Part shown: one piece after another, positions 17,749 to 26,460 of the stretch | Numbering within the stretch: the first letter of the stretch is position 1 | Layout of the letters: each line of letters opens with the position of its first letter | Source of the DNA: Acidobacteria bacterium Ga0077553 | Lineage (GTDB): Bacteria > Acidobacteriota > Terriglobia > Bryobacterales > Bryobacteraceae | Reading direction: 5' to 3' | Length of the DNA: 63,659 nucleotides | NCBI GenBank assembly: GCA_001464575.1 | Contig: LNFE01000184.1 | Location: 1-63,659 of the forward strand | Notes under the pieces: generated by a model | The model's database searches: none | Told to the model about the DNA's origin: nothing | Seen by the model: the letters and a program-made list of their open reading frames with translations, nothing else | Position numbers and translations under genes: made by a program

Positions 17749-19455
17749 ATGGGACGGATGACCACTCGACGAATTCTTTTCGCGTGCACGCTGCTGATTG
17801 CTTTCCTGCAGTTCTGGCACCACCGTTTTCAGATGTATTCGGATGGGATCGCGTACCTCGAAGTCGCCCGCAAGCTCGAGGTGAACGCCTACTGGAGCCC
17901 TTTATTCTCCTGGCTTCTCATCCCTATTGTCCGCTTCGTGCCGTTGGCCTGGTCCGCCACCGCGGTCCATGCGCTACAAGCGGTTTTTGCCGTCATTGCG
18001 GTGCTGCTGGCTGACCAACTGTGGCGGCGGCTCTCGCCGTGCACGGCCGAGGATCGCGGTTGGATGATCACCCGCTGGATGGCCGCCTGGTGGGCGGTCT
18101 TCAGCTTAACCAGCATTAGCCTGGTGCAGCCCGATGTGCTGACGGTCTGCCTCTATCTTGCGGCCTGCCTGCTCGTTTTGGATGGCAAACCCATTTCGCT
18201 CGGTCTCGTTCTGGCCGCGGCTTACCTGACCAAGGCCGCCATGCTTCCCTTCGCCGCCGTCCTGCTTGCCTGCTGGTTTCTGGTCGACCGTCGCCGGGCC
18301 GTGGTGGCCGGCGCCGTGCTTGTCGTCTGCTGTGCCCCCTGGTTGATCGCGCTGCGCCAGCACACCGGCCGTTGGACCATCGGAGACTCCGGGCCTTTGA
18401 ATTATTCCTGGGAGGTGAATGGCCTTACCCGTTGGATTCATGGGCAGGGCGGAGTCAACTCTGATCGCCAGATCTCTTCTGCGCCCGATGCCTTCGTCTA
18501 TCCCGAGCCGTTCGATACGGTCTACCCGCCTTGGTACAAGCCCTCCTATTGGTTTGCCGGGCTCGAGAAGACCCCGTTCTCGTTGGCGAATCAGCTGCGC
18601 GCGCTGCAGGAGAACGGTGCGGCAGCGCTGTGGCACTGGTTTTCGACTCCCGGGCTTTTGGCCGTCCTCGCGCTGGGCGCCCGGATGAGGGACTGGTCCG
18701 GGCTCTGGGCCGAGATCCGCAGCCGCTGGCTCCTGCTCTTACCGGCGCTAGCGACCACTGGCATGTACGTTGCGGTCTTCTTTGAGACGCGCTACATCGC
18801 ACCGCAATACTTTCTTCTGGGAACCATCCCGCTCCATGCGGCCTACCTGCGCTGCGGGCCTCCCGCCAGCCGGCTGTTCCCCATCGCGGCGTCGGCAGCC
18901 CTGTTCTTTTCCCTCGCGGCAGAGCTCGGGATGTCCGCCAAGAGCCTGATAGTTGAAGGGAACAGTCCCAATCCGTTCGTGGCGGTCGCGGCCGAACTGC
19001 ATGCGGCGGGTGCCACTCCCGGCACGCGCGTCGCCTTCGTCGGGCCGACCTTGAAGCCCGAGTGGGCGCGCCAGGCTGGGCTCCGTATCGTCGGTGACGT
19101 CCCCATGATCTACGACCGCGACCCAGGACCCAACCGTTACATTAACTTCAATCGCACCAATCTGAATAGCTTCTGGTACGGCTCCCCTTCGGCCCGGGAG
19201 CGGGTTTACCGGGGCTTCGCCGCAGCCGGCGCCCGATTTGTCGTCTCCCAATGGGTGCCTACAGACGCCGACACCACCGGCTGGACCCGGCTATCGACGA
19301 AGGTTAACCTCCTCGCCGGCGCTAGCGAGCTGTGGATCCGTCCCCTTACGCCGTCAGAGGATCTTCCGGCCACGAGTGCCGTGGATACCTCCGGCCCAAC
19401 TCCCGCCGCAGCGCAGGGTAGTGCCGCTCCCAAAACCCCGCCAGGTCCTGCGTGA
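17749..19455 (+). CDS. GT-C-like multi-spanning membrane glycosyltransferase
   Basis: The 568-residue protein (ATG at 17749; another at 17758) has about ten hydrophobic segments. A loop after the first, MYSDGIAYLEVARKL, has the acidic placement of GT-C/PMT-like enzymes that transfer sugars from polyprenyl phosphates. A soluble C-terminal domain begins near residue 400. The last 35 or so residues are Pro/Ala/Thr-rich and lie entirely within the overlap with hrpB on the other strand (19346-19455), suggesting that the original stop was lost. The start lies 52 bases from the divergent oxidoreductase. The acceptor is unknown. Confidence 0.7.
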   Translation: MGRMTTRRILFACTLLIAFLQFWHHRFQMYSDGIAYLEVARKLEVNAYWSPLFSWLLIPIVRFVPLAWSATAVHALQAVFAVIAVLLADQLWRRLSPCTAEDRGWMITRWMAAWWAVFSLTSISLVQPDVLTVCLYLAACLLVLDGKPISLGLVLAAAYLTKAAMLPFAAVLLACWFLVDRRRAVVAGAVLVVCCAPWLIALRQHTGRWTIGDSGPLNYSWEVNGLTRWIHGQGGVNSDRQISSAPDAFVYPEPFDTVYPPWYKPSYWFAGLEKTPFSLANQLRALQENGAAALWHWFSTPGLLAVLALGARMRDWSGLWAEIRSRWLLLLPALATTGMYVAVFFETRYIAPQYFLLGTIPLHAAYLRCGPPASRLFPIAASAALFFSLAAELGMSAKSLIVEGNSPNPFVAVAAELHAAGATPGTRVAFVGPTLKPEWARQAGLRIVGDVPMIYDRDPGPNRYINFNRTNLNSFWYGSPSARERVYRGFAAAGARFVVSQWVPTDADTTGWTRLSTKVNLLAGASELWIRPLTPSEDLPATSAVDTSGPTPAAAQGSAAPKTPPGPA

Positions 19456-21655
19456 CCTGCACCGGCCGCTGATTCGGCGCTAGCAAATGCACCACCACCG
19501 GCGTTTGACCCGCCCGCGGCGTCTCCTTCATGCCGAAGAAATCCTGCAACCGGGACGCGACCCACGGCGGCTGCCCGTCCACATAGTGAACGGCGACAGA
19601 CCGTCCCTTCGCCAACTTTACCCGCTCCGGCGCCTTCGCCTCCAGCGCCGCCCGGTCTGCCATCCCGTCGAGCAGAATCCGTTCCAATCCCCCATCGCCC
19701 AGAAGCCCCTTCAACTCCGCAAAGCTGCGCAACCCATAGCAAGCCCCCGCGATCGCCTGTTTTAAGTCCGGCTCCGCCAAACCGGCGAAGCGCCAGCGGG
19801 CCATCAACCCCGACACATCGGCGAACCGTTCCATCCCCGCCTCAATCGCCTTCGCCGCTAACAGTTCGGCTGCCTGCTCGGCGTCCGGCCCGCCGCTACG
19901 GGTCTCCTCGATCACCATCCCATCAAACAGCAACGCGCTCACGCGTTCCACGCGCTCCGCCGTCCGGTTCCACTCCACGCCGTCCCGGCTCTCCATCCGC
20001 TCCGGAAACAGATCCAGCAGCCACTCCGGCTCCACCTTGCTCGCCAGCCGGATCAACGGCCTCCCGCGGTTTTCCATCTCAATCGCCACCACTAATTCCG
20101 CCTGCCGCACCCCGGAACTCTCGGCCAGCGCCGCCTGCCCCCCGGCAGCGAGCAAAATCTCCCCGTTCGACCGGCGCTTGCCCAACCGGTCACTGAACGC
20201 CGCGGTCAACGCCAGCAGCAGCGCGTGGTCGTCCTTGCGCGTTGGCCGGGCGGCCCGCCGCAACTGCTCGTAGGTCCGGATTGTCTGCGGCTCCCAAGGC
20301 CGTTCCAACAGTAGGAAGAGGTCGGAATCCACCAGATGCGGCGGCTTCCCCTCCAGCCGGTCGCCGTTTGACAGGACCGCCGCCGCCCGGCATCCGTCCT
20401 CGCCGCCATCCACAATCAGCCGGCCCAACCGCGGATGCACGGGCAGCTGGGCAATTTTCGTCCCCAGCGGGGTCAACGCCCCGTTCTCGACCACCCCCAA
20501 CCGCCCCAGCAGCGTCTCCGCCGCCGCAATCGCGGGCGCCGGCGGCGGCGTCAGCCAAGGCAGTCCCAAGGCGTCCTTGACCCCGCAGCCATGCAGGTTC
20601 ACGAGCAGCTGCGATAGCTCCCGCCGCGTAATCTCCGGGGCGTCCTGCGCCGGCCGCCGCACGAACTCCTCCTGCGGATACAACCGGATCACCCGCCCCG
20701 GCGCCGTCCTCGCGCTCCGCCCTGCTCGCTGCGTTGCCGAGGCCTGGCTCACCCGCGCCACTTCGATGGACGGCATTCCCGTCCACGGTGAATCGACCGC
20801 CACCCGCGCGAGGCCGCTGTCCACCACGGCCGTTACCCCTGGAATCGTGATCGAACTCTCGGCCACATTCGTCGCCAGGATCACTTTGGGTTCGTTTCGT
20901 AAAGTGAGCGTTTGATCCTGCTCTTCGGGGGTCATGTCGCCGTGCAACAGAAAAGTACGAAACGAACCCAAAAGCCGCTGCGCCCGCCGCATCTCGGCAA
21001 TGCCCGGCAGAAAGACGAGCACATCGCCCGTCAACCCCTTCGCCGCCAGCCGTTCAACGCCCCCGGCCACCAACTGTTCCAACGTCGCCCCCGAATTCGG
21101 CGTGTACTCCACTTCCATCGGGTACAGCTTCCCTTCGCTCGTCAATACCGGGCAGCCGCCAAGATGTTCCGCAATCGGCGCGGCGTCGAGCGTGGCCGAC
21201 ATGACCACCAGCCGCAAATCCGGCCGCTTCCGCCGCTGGAGATCCAACAGCAGCGCCAGCGCCAAATCGCCATCGAGGTGCCGCTCATGGAACTCGTCGA
21301 GCACCACCACCTGCACCCCGCGCAGCGCTGCATCGCTCAGCAGCCGCCGCGTCAGCACCCCCTCGGTCAGGAACCGCAGCCGGGTGCGCGGCCCGCTCAC
21401 TTCTTCAAACCGAACCTGGTAACCCACCGTTTCGCCCAGCTTCTCGTCGAGTTCAGCGGCCACCCGCCGGGCCGCCAAACGGGCCGCCAGCCGTCGCGGT
21501 TCCAGCACCAGAATCTCGCCCATCCCGGCGGCCAACAGCGCCGCTGGCACCCGTGTCGTCTTGCCCGCCCCGGGCGGCGCTTCAATCACCAGATTCGGCG
21601 TCTTGGCGAGCGAGGCCACGATTTCCGGCAACAGGCTGTCAATTGGAAGTCTCAA
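19346..21655 (-). CDS. hrpB: ATP-dependent helicase HrpB
   Basis: The 769-residue DEAH-type helicase has Walker A PPGAGKTTR with Lys32, the family motif DEFHERHLDGD, SATLDA, and the second RecA-domain motifs VFLPGIAEMRR and TNVAESSITIPGV with QRAGRSART. The C-terminal HrpB-specific domain ends with ELGRRYPRHSWPEDP, as in full-length homologues, so the gene is complete. The role of HrpB is poorly defined. It overlaps the convergent membrane-protein gene by 110 bases and starts 17 bases from the divergent aminotransferase. Confidence 0.95.
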   Translation of the reverse strand: MRLPIDSLLPEIVASLAKTPNLVIEAPPGAGKTTRVPAALLAAGMGEILVLEPRRLAARLAARRVAAELDEKLGETVGYQVRFEEVSGPRTRLRFLTEGVLTRRLLSDAALRGVQVVVLDEFHERHLDGDLALALLLDLQRRKRPDLRLVVMSATLDAAPIAEHLGGCPVLTSEGKLYPMEVEYTPNSGATLEQLVAGGVERLAAKGLTGDVLVFLPGIAEMRRAQRLLGSFRTFLLHGDMTPEEQDQTLTLRNEPKVILATNVAESSITIPGVTAVVDSGLARVAVDSPWTGMPSIEVARVSQASATQRAGRSARTAPGRVIRLYPQEEFVRRPAQDAPEITRRELSQLLVNLHGCGVKDALGLPWLTPPPAPAIAAAETLLGRLGVVENGALTPLGTKIAQLPVHPRLGRLIVDGGEDGCRAAAVLSNGDRLEGKPPHLVDSDLFLLLERPWEPQTIRTYEQLRRAARPTRKDDHALLLALTAAFSDRLGKRRSNGEILLAAGGQAALAESSGVRQAELVVAIEMENRGRPLIRLASKVEPEWLLDLFPERMESRDGVEWNRTAERVERVSALLFDGMVIEETRSGGPDAEQAAELLAAKAIEAGMERFADVSGLMARWRFAGLAEPDLKQAIAGACYGLRSFAELKGLLGDGGLERILLDGMADRAALEAKAPERVKLAKGRSVAVHYVDGQPPWVASRLQDFFGMKETPRAGQTPVVVHLLAPNQRPVQVTQDLAGFWERHYPALRRELGRRYPRHSWPEDPLTA

Positions 21656-21672
21656 AACGTTATCCTATCGAG

Positions 21673-22785
21673 ATGTCTTATACACTTGCTCCGTTATCTC
21701 CGCCAAAGCGTTTACTGTTTGGACCGGGTCCGTCCATGGTGGCACCTCGTGTGTATGAGGCAATGGCAAAACCTGTCGTTGGCCACCTGGACCCGTTCTT
21801 CTTTCAGGTGAACGAAGAGATCCGCGCCGGCCTGCAGCAGGTTTTCGGCACCCAGAATCCGTTCACGCTGGCTCTTTCGGGCACTGGTAGCGCGGGCATG
21901 GAAGCCGCCGTTACCAACTTCGTCGAACCCGGCTCAAAGTTCCTCGTCTTCGCCAACGGCTACTTCTGCGATCGCCTCACCGAAATGGGTCATCGCCAGG
22001 AGGCGCAGGTCGTCCGCATCGAGAAGCCCTGGGGACAGACGTTCACCGACGCCGAAGCCGCCGAAGCCATCCATCGCGAGAAGCCGCAGGTGGTCGCCTT
22101 CGTCCACGGCGAAACCTCGACCGGCGTTTCTACCCCCGGCCACGCAATCGTCAAAGCCGCTCAAGAAGTGGACGCACTCACCATTGGCGACTGCGTCACC
22201 TCACTGGGGACGATGCCAGTGAACATGGACTCGACCGGTATCGACATCGCCTATAGCTGCAGCCAGAAAGGCATGAGCTGCCCTCCCGGTTTGGCGCCCA
22301 TCTCGTGCTCCCCGCGCGCGATGGACCGGCTGCGCGCCCGCAAGGCCCCGCAGCGCACCTGGTATCTCGATCTCAAGCTGCTGAGCGAGTACTACGACGG
22401 CGCTCACCGCTACCACCATACGGCGCCCATCTCCATGTTCTACGCTCTCCGCGAGGGCATCGCGCTGATTCTCGATGAGGGCGTCGAAGCCCGCTTCGAG
22501 CGCCACCGGCAGAACGCCGCCAAGCTCACGGCCGGCCTTGAGGCGATGGGTCTCGAAATGCTGGTCCCCGCTGAACATCGCATGTGGGCGCTGCATACCC
22601 CGAAGGTCCCCGCTGGGGTCAGCGACTTCGAAGTTCGCAAGAAGCTGATGGAGCGCCACGGGATTGAAATTCTCGGCGGCTTCGGGCCTCTGGCCGGACA
22701 AGTGTTCCGCATCGGCCTGATGGGCGAAGGGTCGCAGTCGGCTCACGTCGATATGCTGCTCGGGGCCATCAAGGAAGCACTCTAA
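21673..22785 (+). CDS. alanine/serine-glyoxylate aminotransferase family enzyme
   Basis: This is a 370-residue class V PLP enzyme. LLFGPGPSMVAPRV opens the family, HGETSTGVSTP and IGDCVTSLG (Asp173) contact the cofactor, and Lys199 in CSQKGMSCPPG should form the Schiff base. FRIGLMGEGS is near the C-terminus. Such enzymes convert glyoxylate to glycine using alanine or serine. The exact donor cannot be decided. It is a single gene between two minus-strand neighbours. Confidence 0.92.
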   Translation: MSYTLAPLSPPKRLLFGPGPSMVAPRVYEAMAKPVVGHLDPFFFQVNEEIRAGLQQVFGTQNPFTLALSGTGSAGMEAAVTNFVEPGSKFLVFANGYFCDRLTEMGHRQEAQVVRIEKPWGQTFTDAEAAEAIHREKPQVVAFVHGETSTGVSTPGHAIVKAAQEVDALTIGDCVTSLGTMPVNMDSTGIDIAYSCSQKGMSCPPGLAPISCSPRAMDRLRARKAPQRTWYLDLKLLSEYYDGAHRYHHTAPISMFYALREGIALILDEGVEARFERHRQNAAKLTAGLEAMGLEMLVPAEHRMWALHTPKVPAGVSDFEVRKKLMERHGIEILGGFGPLAGQVFRIGLMGEGSQSAHVDMLLGAIKEAL

Positions 22786-22799
22786 ATTAAAGACGCGCT

Positions 22800-23606
22800 C
22801 TAGAGCACGTCCGCAAAGCCGCGTTTTAGATGGCGGAAAAACAAGCCGCCGACAAAGAACGCGCCCACACTCCAACAGGCCATCGCGGCCAGCTCATCCA
22901 GGTTCGGCAGCTCTGTAGAGAGCAGCCGAGCCCGGTAGGCTTTGACAAAGAGCGACAGCGGGTTGCCCCGCAAAAGGAACCGGACGCCCTCCGGCACCTG
23001 ATCTTCGTTGATGAAGATCGGCGTCACCCAGAACCACAGCGTGAGCAGGACGATCACGCCCTGCGCCGTATCGCGCAGGTAGACCTGCAAGCTGGCGAAG
23101 ATCCACCCAACGCCGATCGCCAGCATGCCCAGGAGACCGGTGTAGATCGGCAGGAACAAGAGCGTCCAGTAGAAATGGCCGTCCCAAAGGGCGACCGCCG
23201 TCACGGCCAGCAGGACGGCGAGCAGGTGGTTCATCATCGAGGAAAAGAAGACGGAGATCGGCAGCATCTCGCTCGGGAACAGCGTCTTTGTAATCAGATT
23301 CGAGTGTTCGAGAATCGAGTTCGCGCTCCGCTGCACTGTCTCCTGAAAGAGCATCCACGGCAGGTAGCCGCATAGCAGAAAGAGCGTGTAGTTCTCGGTG
23401 GCCTCGCCGGGCGGCATCGGCGTCTTCATGCAGTAGGAAAAAACGAAGGTCCAACTCGCCAACTGCACAATCGGATGGACCAACCCCCACAACCAGCCCG
23501 CTGCCGAACCGATGTAGCGTTGGCGGAAGTCGCGTTGGATGAGCTGATAAAGCAGGTTACGGCGCGCAAACAGGTTGCGCAAAAACAATGTACCGGGAAG
23601 CCGCAT
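22800..23606 (-). CDS. ABC-2 type permease of a polysaccharide/polyol-phosphate exporter
   Basis: The 268-residue protein has six predicted membrane segments and the ABC-2 signature of Wzm/TagG/KpsM proteins: LIQRDFRQRYIGSAAGWLWGLVHPIVQL near the start, CGYLPWMLFQETVQRSANSILEHSNLI, and LTLWFWVTPIFI before the last helices. It would form the membrane half of an O-antigen or teichoic-acid-type exporter. The expected ATP-binding subunit is not adjacent; a cupin gene lies upstream. It may be served by an ATPase gene elsewhere. Confidence 0.85.
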   Translation of the reverse strand: MRLPGTLFLRNLFARRNLLYQLIQRDFRQRYIGSAAGWLWGLVHPIVQLASWTFVFSYCMKTPMPPGEATENYTLFLLCGYLPWMLFQETVQRSANSILEHSNLITKTLFPSEMLPISVFFSSMMNHLLAVLLAVTAVALWDGHFYWTLLFLPIYTGLLGMLAIGVGWIFASLQVYLRDTAQGVIVLLTLWFWVTPIFINEDQVPEGVRFLLRGNPLSLFVKAYRARLLSTELPNLDELAAMACWSVGAFFVGGLFFRHLKRGFADVL

Positions 23607-23616
23607 GGAATCTCTC

Positions 23617-23928
23617 TCAGTCTACCGGACCCCGGCCGCCCAACGTCAGTAACAGCGTCAGGTAGGTGGTTGCACGCACCCCGTGCACCTCGCCGGCGGG
23701 CAGCACAAAGAAAGAACCGGTTTCCACCGGCTGCCACTCGCCGCCGCGCAGCAGAGCCCCTTCTCCGGCCAGGAAATGCAGGGAGATTGGCGCTGGCGCG
23801 GTGTGAGCCTTCAATTCATGCCCCGGCGCAAACTGGAGCACCACCACCTTCAGCCCCGGCTCGCTCGCGACGGTCCGGCTGACCATCGTCCGCCCCTTCC
23901 ATTCCGGCTCCGTCAGCAGATTTATCAT
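23617..23928 (-). CDS. small cupin-domain protein
   Basis: The 103-residue protein is a single cupin. PGHELKAHTAPAPISLHFLAGEG and TGSFFVLPAGEVHGVRA correspond to the two conserved cupin motifs, with His residues and an acidic residue suited to metal binding. It lies 10 bases before the permease gene and is probably co-transcribed. Function cannot be told from sequence. Confidence 0.8.
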   Translation of the reverse strand: MINLLTEPEWKGRTMVSRTVASEPGLKVVVLQFAPGHELKAHTAPAPISLHFLAGEGALLRGGEWQPVETGSFFVLPAGEVHGVRATTYLTLLLTLGGRGPVD

Positions 23929-23948
23929 CTCCCCATTAGACTAGAAGT

Positions 23949-24413
23949 ATGCGCGCACTAGTACTCCTTATTCCCTTACTGGCCTTGGTCGGTTGCACGA
24001 CCGAATCCCCCACCACCCCTACCCCGGTCGCCAGCGCGAAAAAAATCCCCGAGGCGCCTCCGGTTCCCTACTTCCACGAAACAGCCGCCGCCGCTAGGCC
24101 GCTGCCTCTCACCCTCGACCCCAAAACCTTCACCGACCCGATCATCCAGAAGGCGTATCAGATCGCCAAGGAGATCCCCGAGGTTCTCGCGCAGCAGCCC
24201 TGCTACTGCTATTGCGACCGCTCCGTCGGCCACAAAGGCCTACTCGACTGCTTCCGCGATAACCACAGCTCCCACTGCGGCACCTGCATGAAAGAAGCGC
24301 TGCTGGCCAAGAAGTTACATGACGAGAAGTACACCCCAGCCGAGATTCGGACGGCGATTATGCGCGGCGACTGGAAGACGGTTGATCTCGAGAACGTGCA
24401 GTCCAGCCATTAG
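23949..24413 (+). CDS. lipoprotein with PCYC-type cysteine motif
   Basis: The 154-residue protein has a lipoprotein signal (LIPLLALVGC), so mature Cys15 should be lipidated. The C-terminal half carries PCYCYCDRSVGHKGLLDCF and HCGTCMKEA, like the PCYCGC-motif family of unknown function. The many Cys and His residues suggest metal or heme-copper binding. It starts the plus-strand run of exported proteins to 28383 and lies 20 bases from the divergent cupin gene. Confidence 0.8.
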   Translation: MRALVLLIPLLALVGCTTESPTTPTPVASAKKIPEAPPVPYFHETAAAARPLPLTLDPKTFTDPIIQKAYQIAKEIPEVLAQQPCYCYCDRSVGHKGLLDCFRDNHSSHCGTCMKEALLAKKLHDEKYTPAEIRTAIMRGDWKTVDLENVQSSH

Positions 24414-24434
24414 CCGTGGTGTAAACTCTCTGGC

Positions 24435-26411
24435 ATGACCGGAAAATGCCTCGTGCTGTATGGAGCGGTTTGGATGCTCGCTGCCGGCTCGCTCGCCGCC
24501 AGGAACATCACGACAACCCAGGCGGGGCGGGTCTCGCTGGACTTCGTTAACACTGAGGCGCAGTACCGGAACACCGTCCTGCTCGTGAAGGCGAGGCTCC
24601 TCAACGGGGCCGAGGTCGCCTCCATCGGCTCCTCTGGCTGCCTCACCGGCAGGACCAACCACCGGGCTCCCGCCGTCGCCTTGGTCACGAACAAGCTAGC
24701 CGCCTTCGGCTGCCGCGTCACCCTTGATAGCAACCCCCAGACGGCCAATCAGATCGAAGGTTTTCCCGCCGGCACCACCTTCGAACTCAGCCTCTGCGTC
24801 GACAGGCTCAGTAACGGTGTTTGCGACGACATCTGGTCGAGCGACCCCGCGCTAAACTCCGACCTGGCCGACCACCTGTTCCAGGAACCCATTCGGCCGG
24901 AACGAAACCCCGGCATCCTCCTCCGCCTGGGTTGGGAAGACTCGCGCGATAACGGCGACAAGGACTTCAACGACAGCGTCCTCTACTTCCGCGTGGAACG
25001 CGATAGCGACGGCGACGGGCTGTGGGATGACTGGGAGGAGTTCGGCATCGATAGCGATGGCGACGGAGAGATCGACTACCGGCTTAAGGACGCCAACCCC
25101 CGGCGGAAAGACGTCTATCTGGAAATCGACTACATGGGTAAGGCCTGCAAAGAAATGGAAATCGACGACATGGGTAAGGTCTGCGACGGACACAGCCATA
25201 AGCCATCTGCCGAAGCCATCGCCATGGTAGTCGCCGCCTTTGCCAATGCCCCCGTGTCCAATCCCGATGGCTCCACCGGCATCACGCTTCACGCCGAAGT
25301 CAGCAACGAGATTCCGCACATACCGGTCATCCAATTTGGCGAGGACCGCATCGAATTTGGCAAGGACTTCGCCGATCTCAAGAACACGCACTTCGACAAA
25401 CCAAATGCCCGGCGATTCGTCTACCGCTATGTCATCTTCGCCCACCGCTACGATCGCGCCGACAACGACAGCGGCGGCCTCGCGGAAACTCCCGGCGACG
25501 ACTTACTCGTCACCCTGACCAACGTCAACGACATGGGCGTGGCCGGAACGCTGATGCACGAACTCGGCCACAGCCTCGGCCTGAAACACGGCGGCGGCGA
25601 CGACCTGAATGATAAGCCGAACTACCGGAGCGTCATGAACTACCGGTTTCAGTACTCCGGCGTACCGTATTGGGAACGCCCCCTCCGGCCGGAACGTGCG
25701 ACGCCGGTCCGTGAGTATGGTTACCGGATCGACTTCTCCCGCCTGCAACTGCCCACATTACAGGAAAAGGCGCTCGACGAGAATCTCTCCGTTTACGACG
25801 CCGCCAACAGCGCCCGGGAAGGAACTCCAGGCGTTCCGGTGATTGAGTTTAACTGCCCGCCTCTCCCCGGGGGCCTCCGCAGAGCTATCGTCGAAACTGC
25901 CGAGCCCGGCGGCGGCCACGATTGGAACTGCAACGGCAATTTCGGCGATACCGGGGTGCAGGCCGATTTGAACAAAGATCGAGAAGAGACCGAGTTGAAA
26001 GGATTTAATGACTGGCCGAATCTCACTTACGCGTTTCAAAACGACTCCCTGCGCTTCGGCGCTGTCTACCGGGAGCCCAATCTGATCGAGCAGTCTCCGC
26101 AACAGGCCGCCGAGGCGGCCCGGGAAATCGCTTACCGGCCCGTCGCCGTGATCCAGCCCCTCGCCGGAACCCAACTGCAGCGCGAAGTCACTATCGACGG
26201 CTCCCTATCCTTTATCCCCGGCCAAGGGGGCGCTCTCGAATACCGGTGGCGCGTCGTGGGCCTCCCCGCCGCACTCAGCAACGAACGCTCGCCCCGCACC
26301 ATCGCGCAGTTCGCCGGCGGCCCGGGAGAGTATCGTTTCGAACTCACGGTCACGGCGCCCAGCGGTCTAACTCACACGGCTTCGACGATAGTGATTTTTG
26401 GCGGCCGCTAG
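24435..26411 (+). CDS. secreted metzincin-like metalloprotease with calcium-binding repeats
   Basis: The 658-residue protein has an N-terminal signal (LVLYGAVWMLAAGSLAA). GWEDSRDNGDKDFNDSVL is DUF4114-like. DSDGDGLWDDWEEFGIDSDG from about residue 190 gives Asp-rich calcium-binding loops. Zinc motif HELGHSLGLKH starts at residue 375, and SVMNY near residue 400 gives the Met-turn, as in metzincins. The C-terminal part (VAVIQPLAGTQLQ, LEYRWRVVG) looks like a PKD/Ig-type beta domain. It should be an extracellular zinc protease. It carries an internal 36-base duplication before the protease domain. Confidence 0.85.
   Translation: MTGKCLVLYGAVWMLAAGSLAARNITTTQAGRVSLDFVNTEAQYRNTVLLVKARLLNGAEVASIGSSGCLTGRTNHRAPAVALVTNKLAAFGCRVTLDSNPQTANQIEGFPAGTTFELSLCVDRLSNGVCDDIWSSDPALNSDLADHLFQEPIRPERNPGILLRLGWEDSRDNGDKDFNDSVLYFRVERDSDGDGLWDDWEEFGIDSDGDGEIDYRLKDANPRRKDVYLEIDYMGKACKEMEIDDMGKVCDGHSHKPSAEAIAMVVAAFANAPVSNPDGSTGITLHAEVSNEIPHIPVIQFGEDRIEFGKDFADLKNTHFDKPNARRFVYRYVIFAHRYDRADNDSGGLAETPGDDLLVTLTNVNDMGVAGTLMHELGHSLGLKHGGGDDLNDKPNYRSVMNYRFQYSGVPYWERPLRPERATPVREYGYRIDFSRLQLPTLQEKALDENLSVYDAANSAREGTPGVPVIEFNCPPLPGGLRRAIVETAEPGGGHDWNCNGNFGDTGVQADLNKDREETELKGFNDWPNLTYAFQNDSLRFGAVYREPNLIEQSPQQAAEAAREIAYRPVAVIQPLAGTQLQREVTIDGSLSFIPGQGGALEYRWRVVGLPAALSNERSPRTIAQFAGGPGEYRFELTVTAPSGLTHTASTIVIFGGR
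25121..25186 (+). repeat. imperfect 36-base tandem duplication inside the metalloprotease gene
   Basis: GGAAATCGAC then ACATGGGTAAGG and CTGC occur at 25121-25150 and again 36 bases later at 25157-25186 with two base differences. The duplication is in frame, so the protein reads EIDYMGKAC then EIDDMGKVC, just before the DGHSHKPS stretch. Confidence 0.85.
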
Positions 26412-26421
26412 ATTTAAGTCC

Positions 26422-26450
26422 TTGCAATCGTAAAGCGTTCGGGATACGAT
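26422..26450 (+). promoter_or_regulatory. sigma70-like promoter close to the start codon
   Basis: TTGCAA at 26422-26427 and TACGAT at 26445-26450 are 17 bases apart. Transcription would start about four bases before the ATG at 26461, and no Shine-Dalgarno is visible there, so the message may be leaderless or nearly so. Confidence 0.45.
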
Positions 26451-26460
26451 CCGTCCTTCT

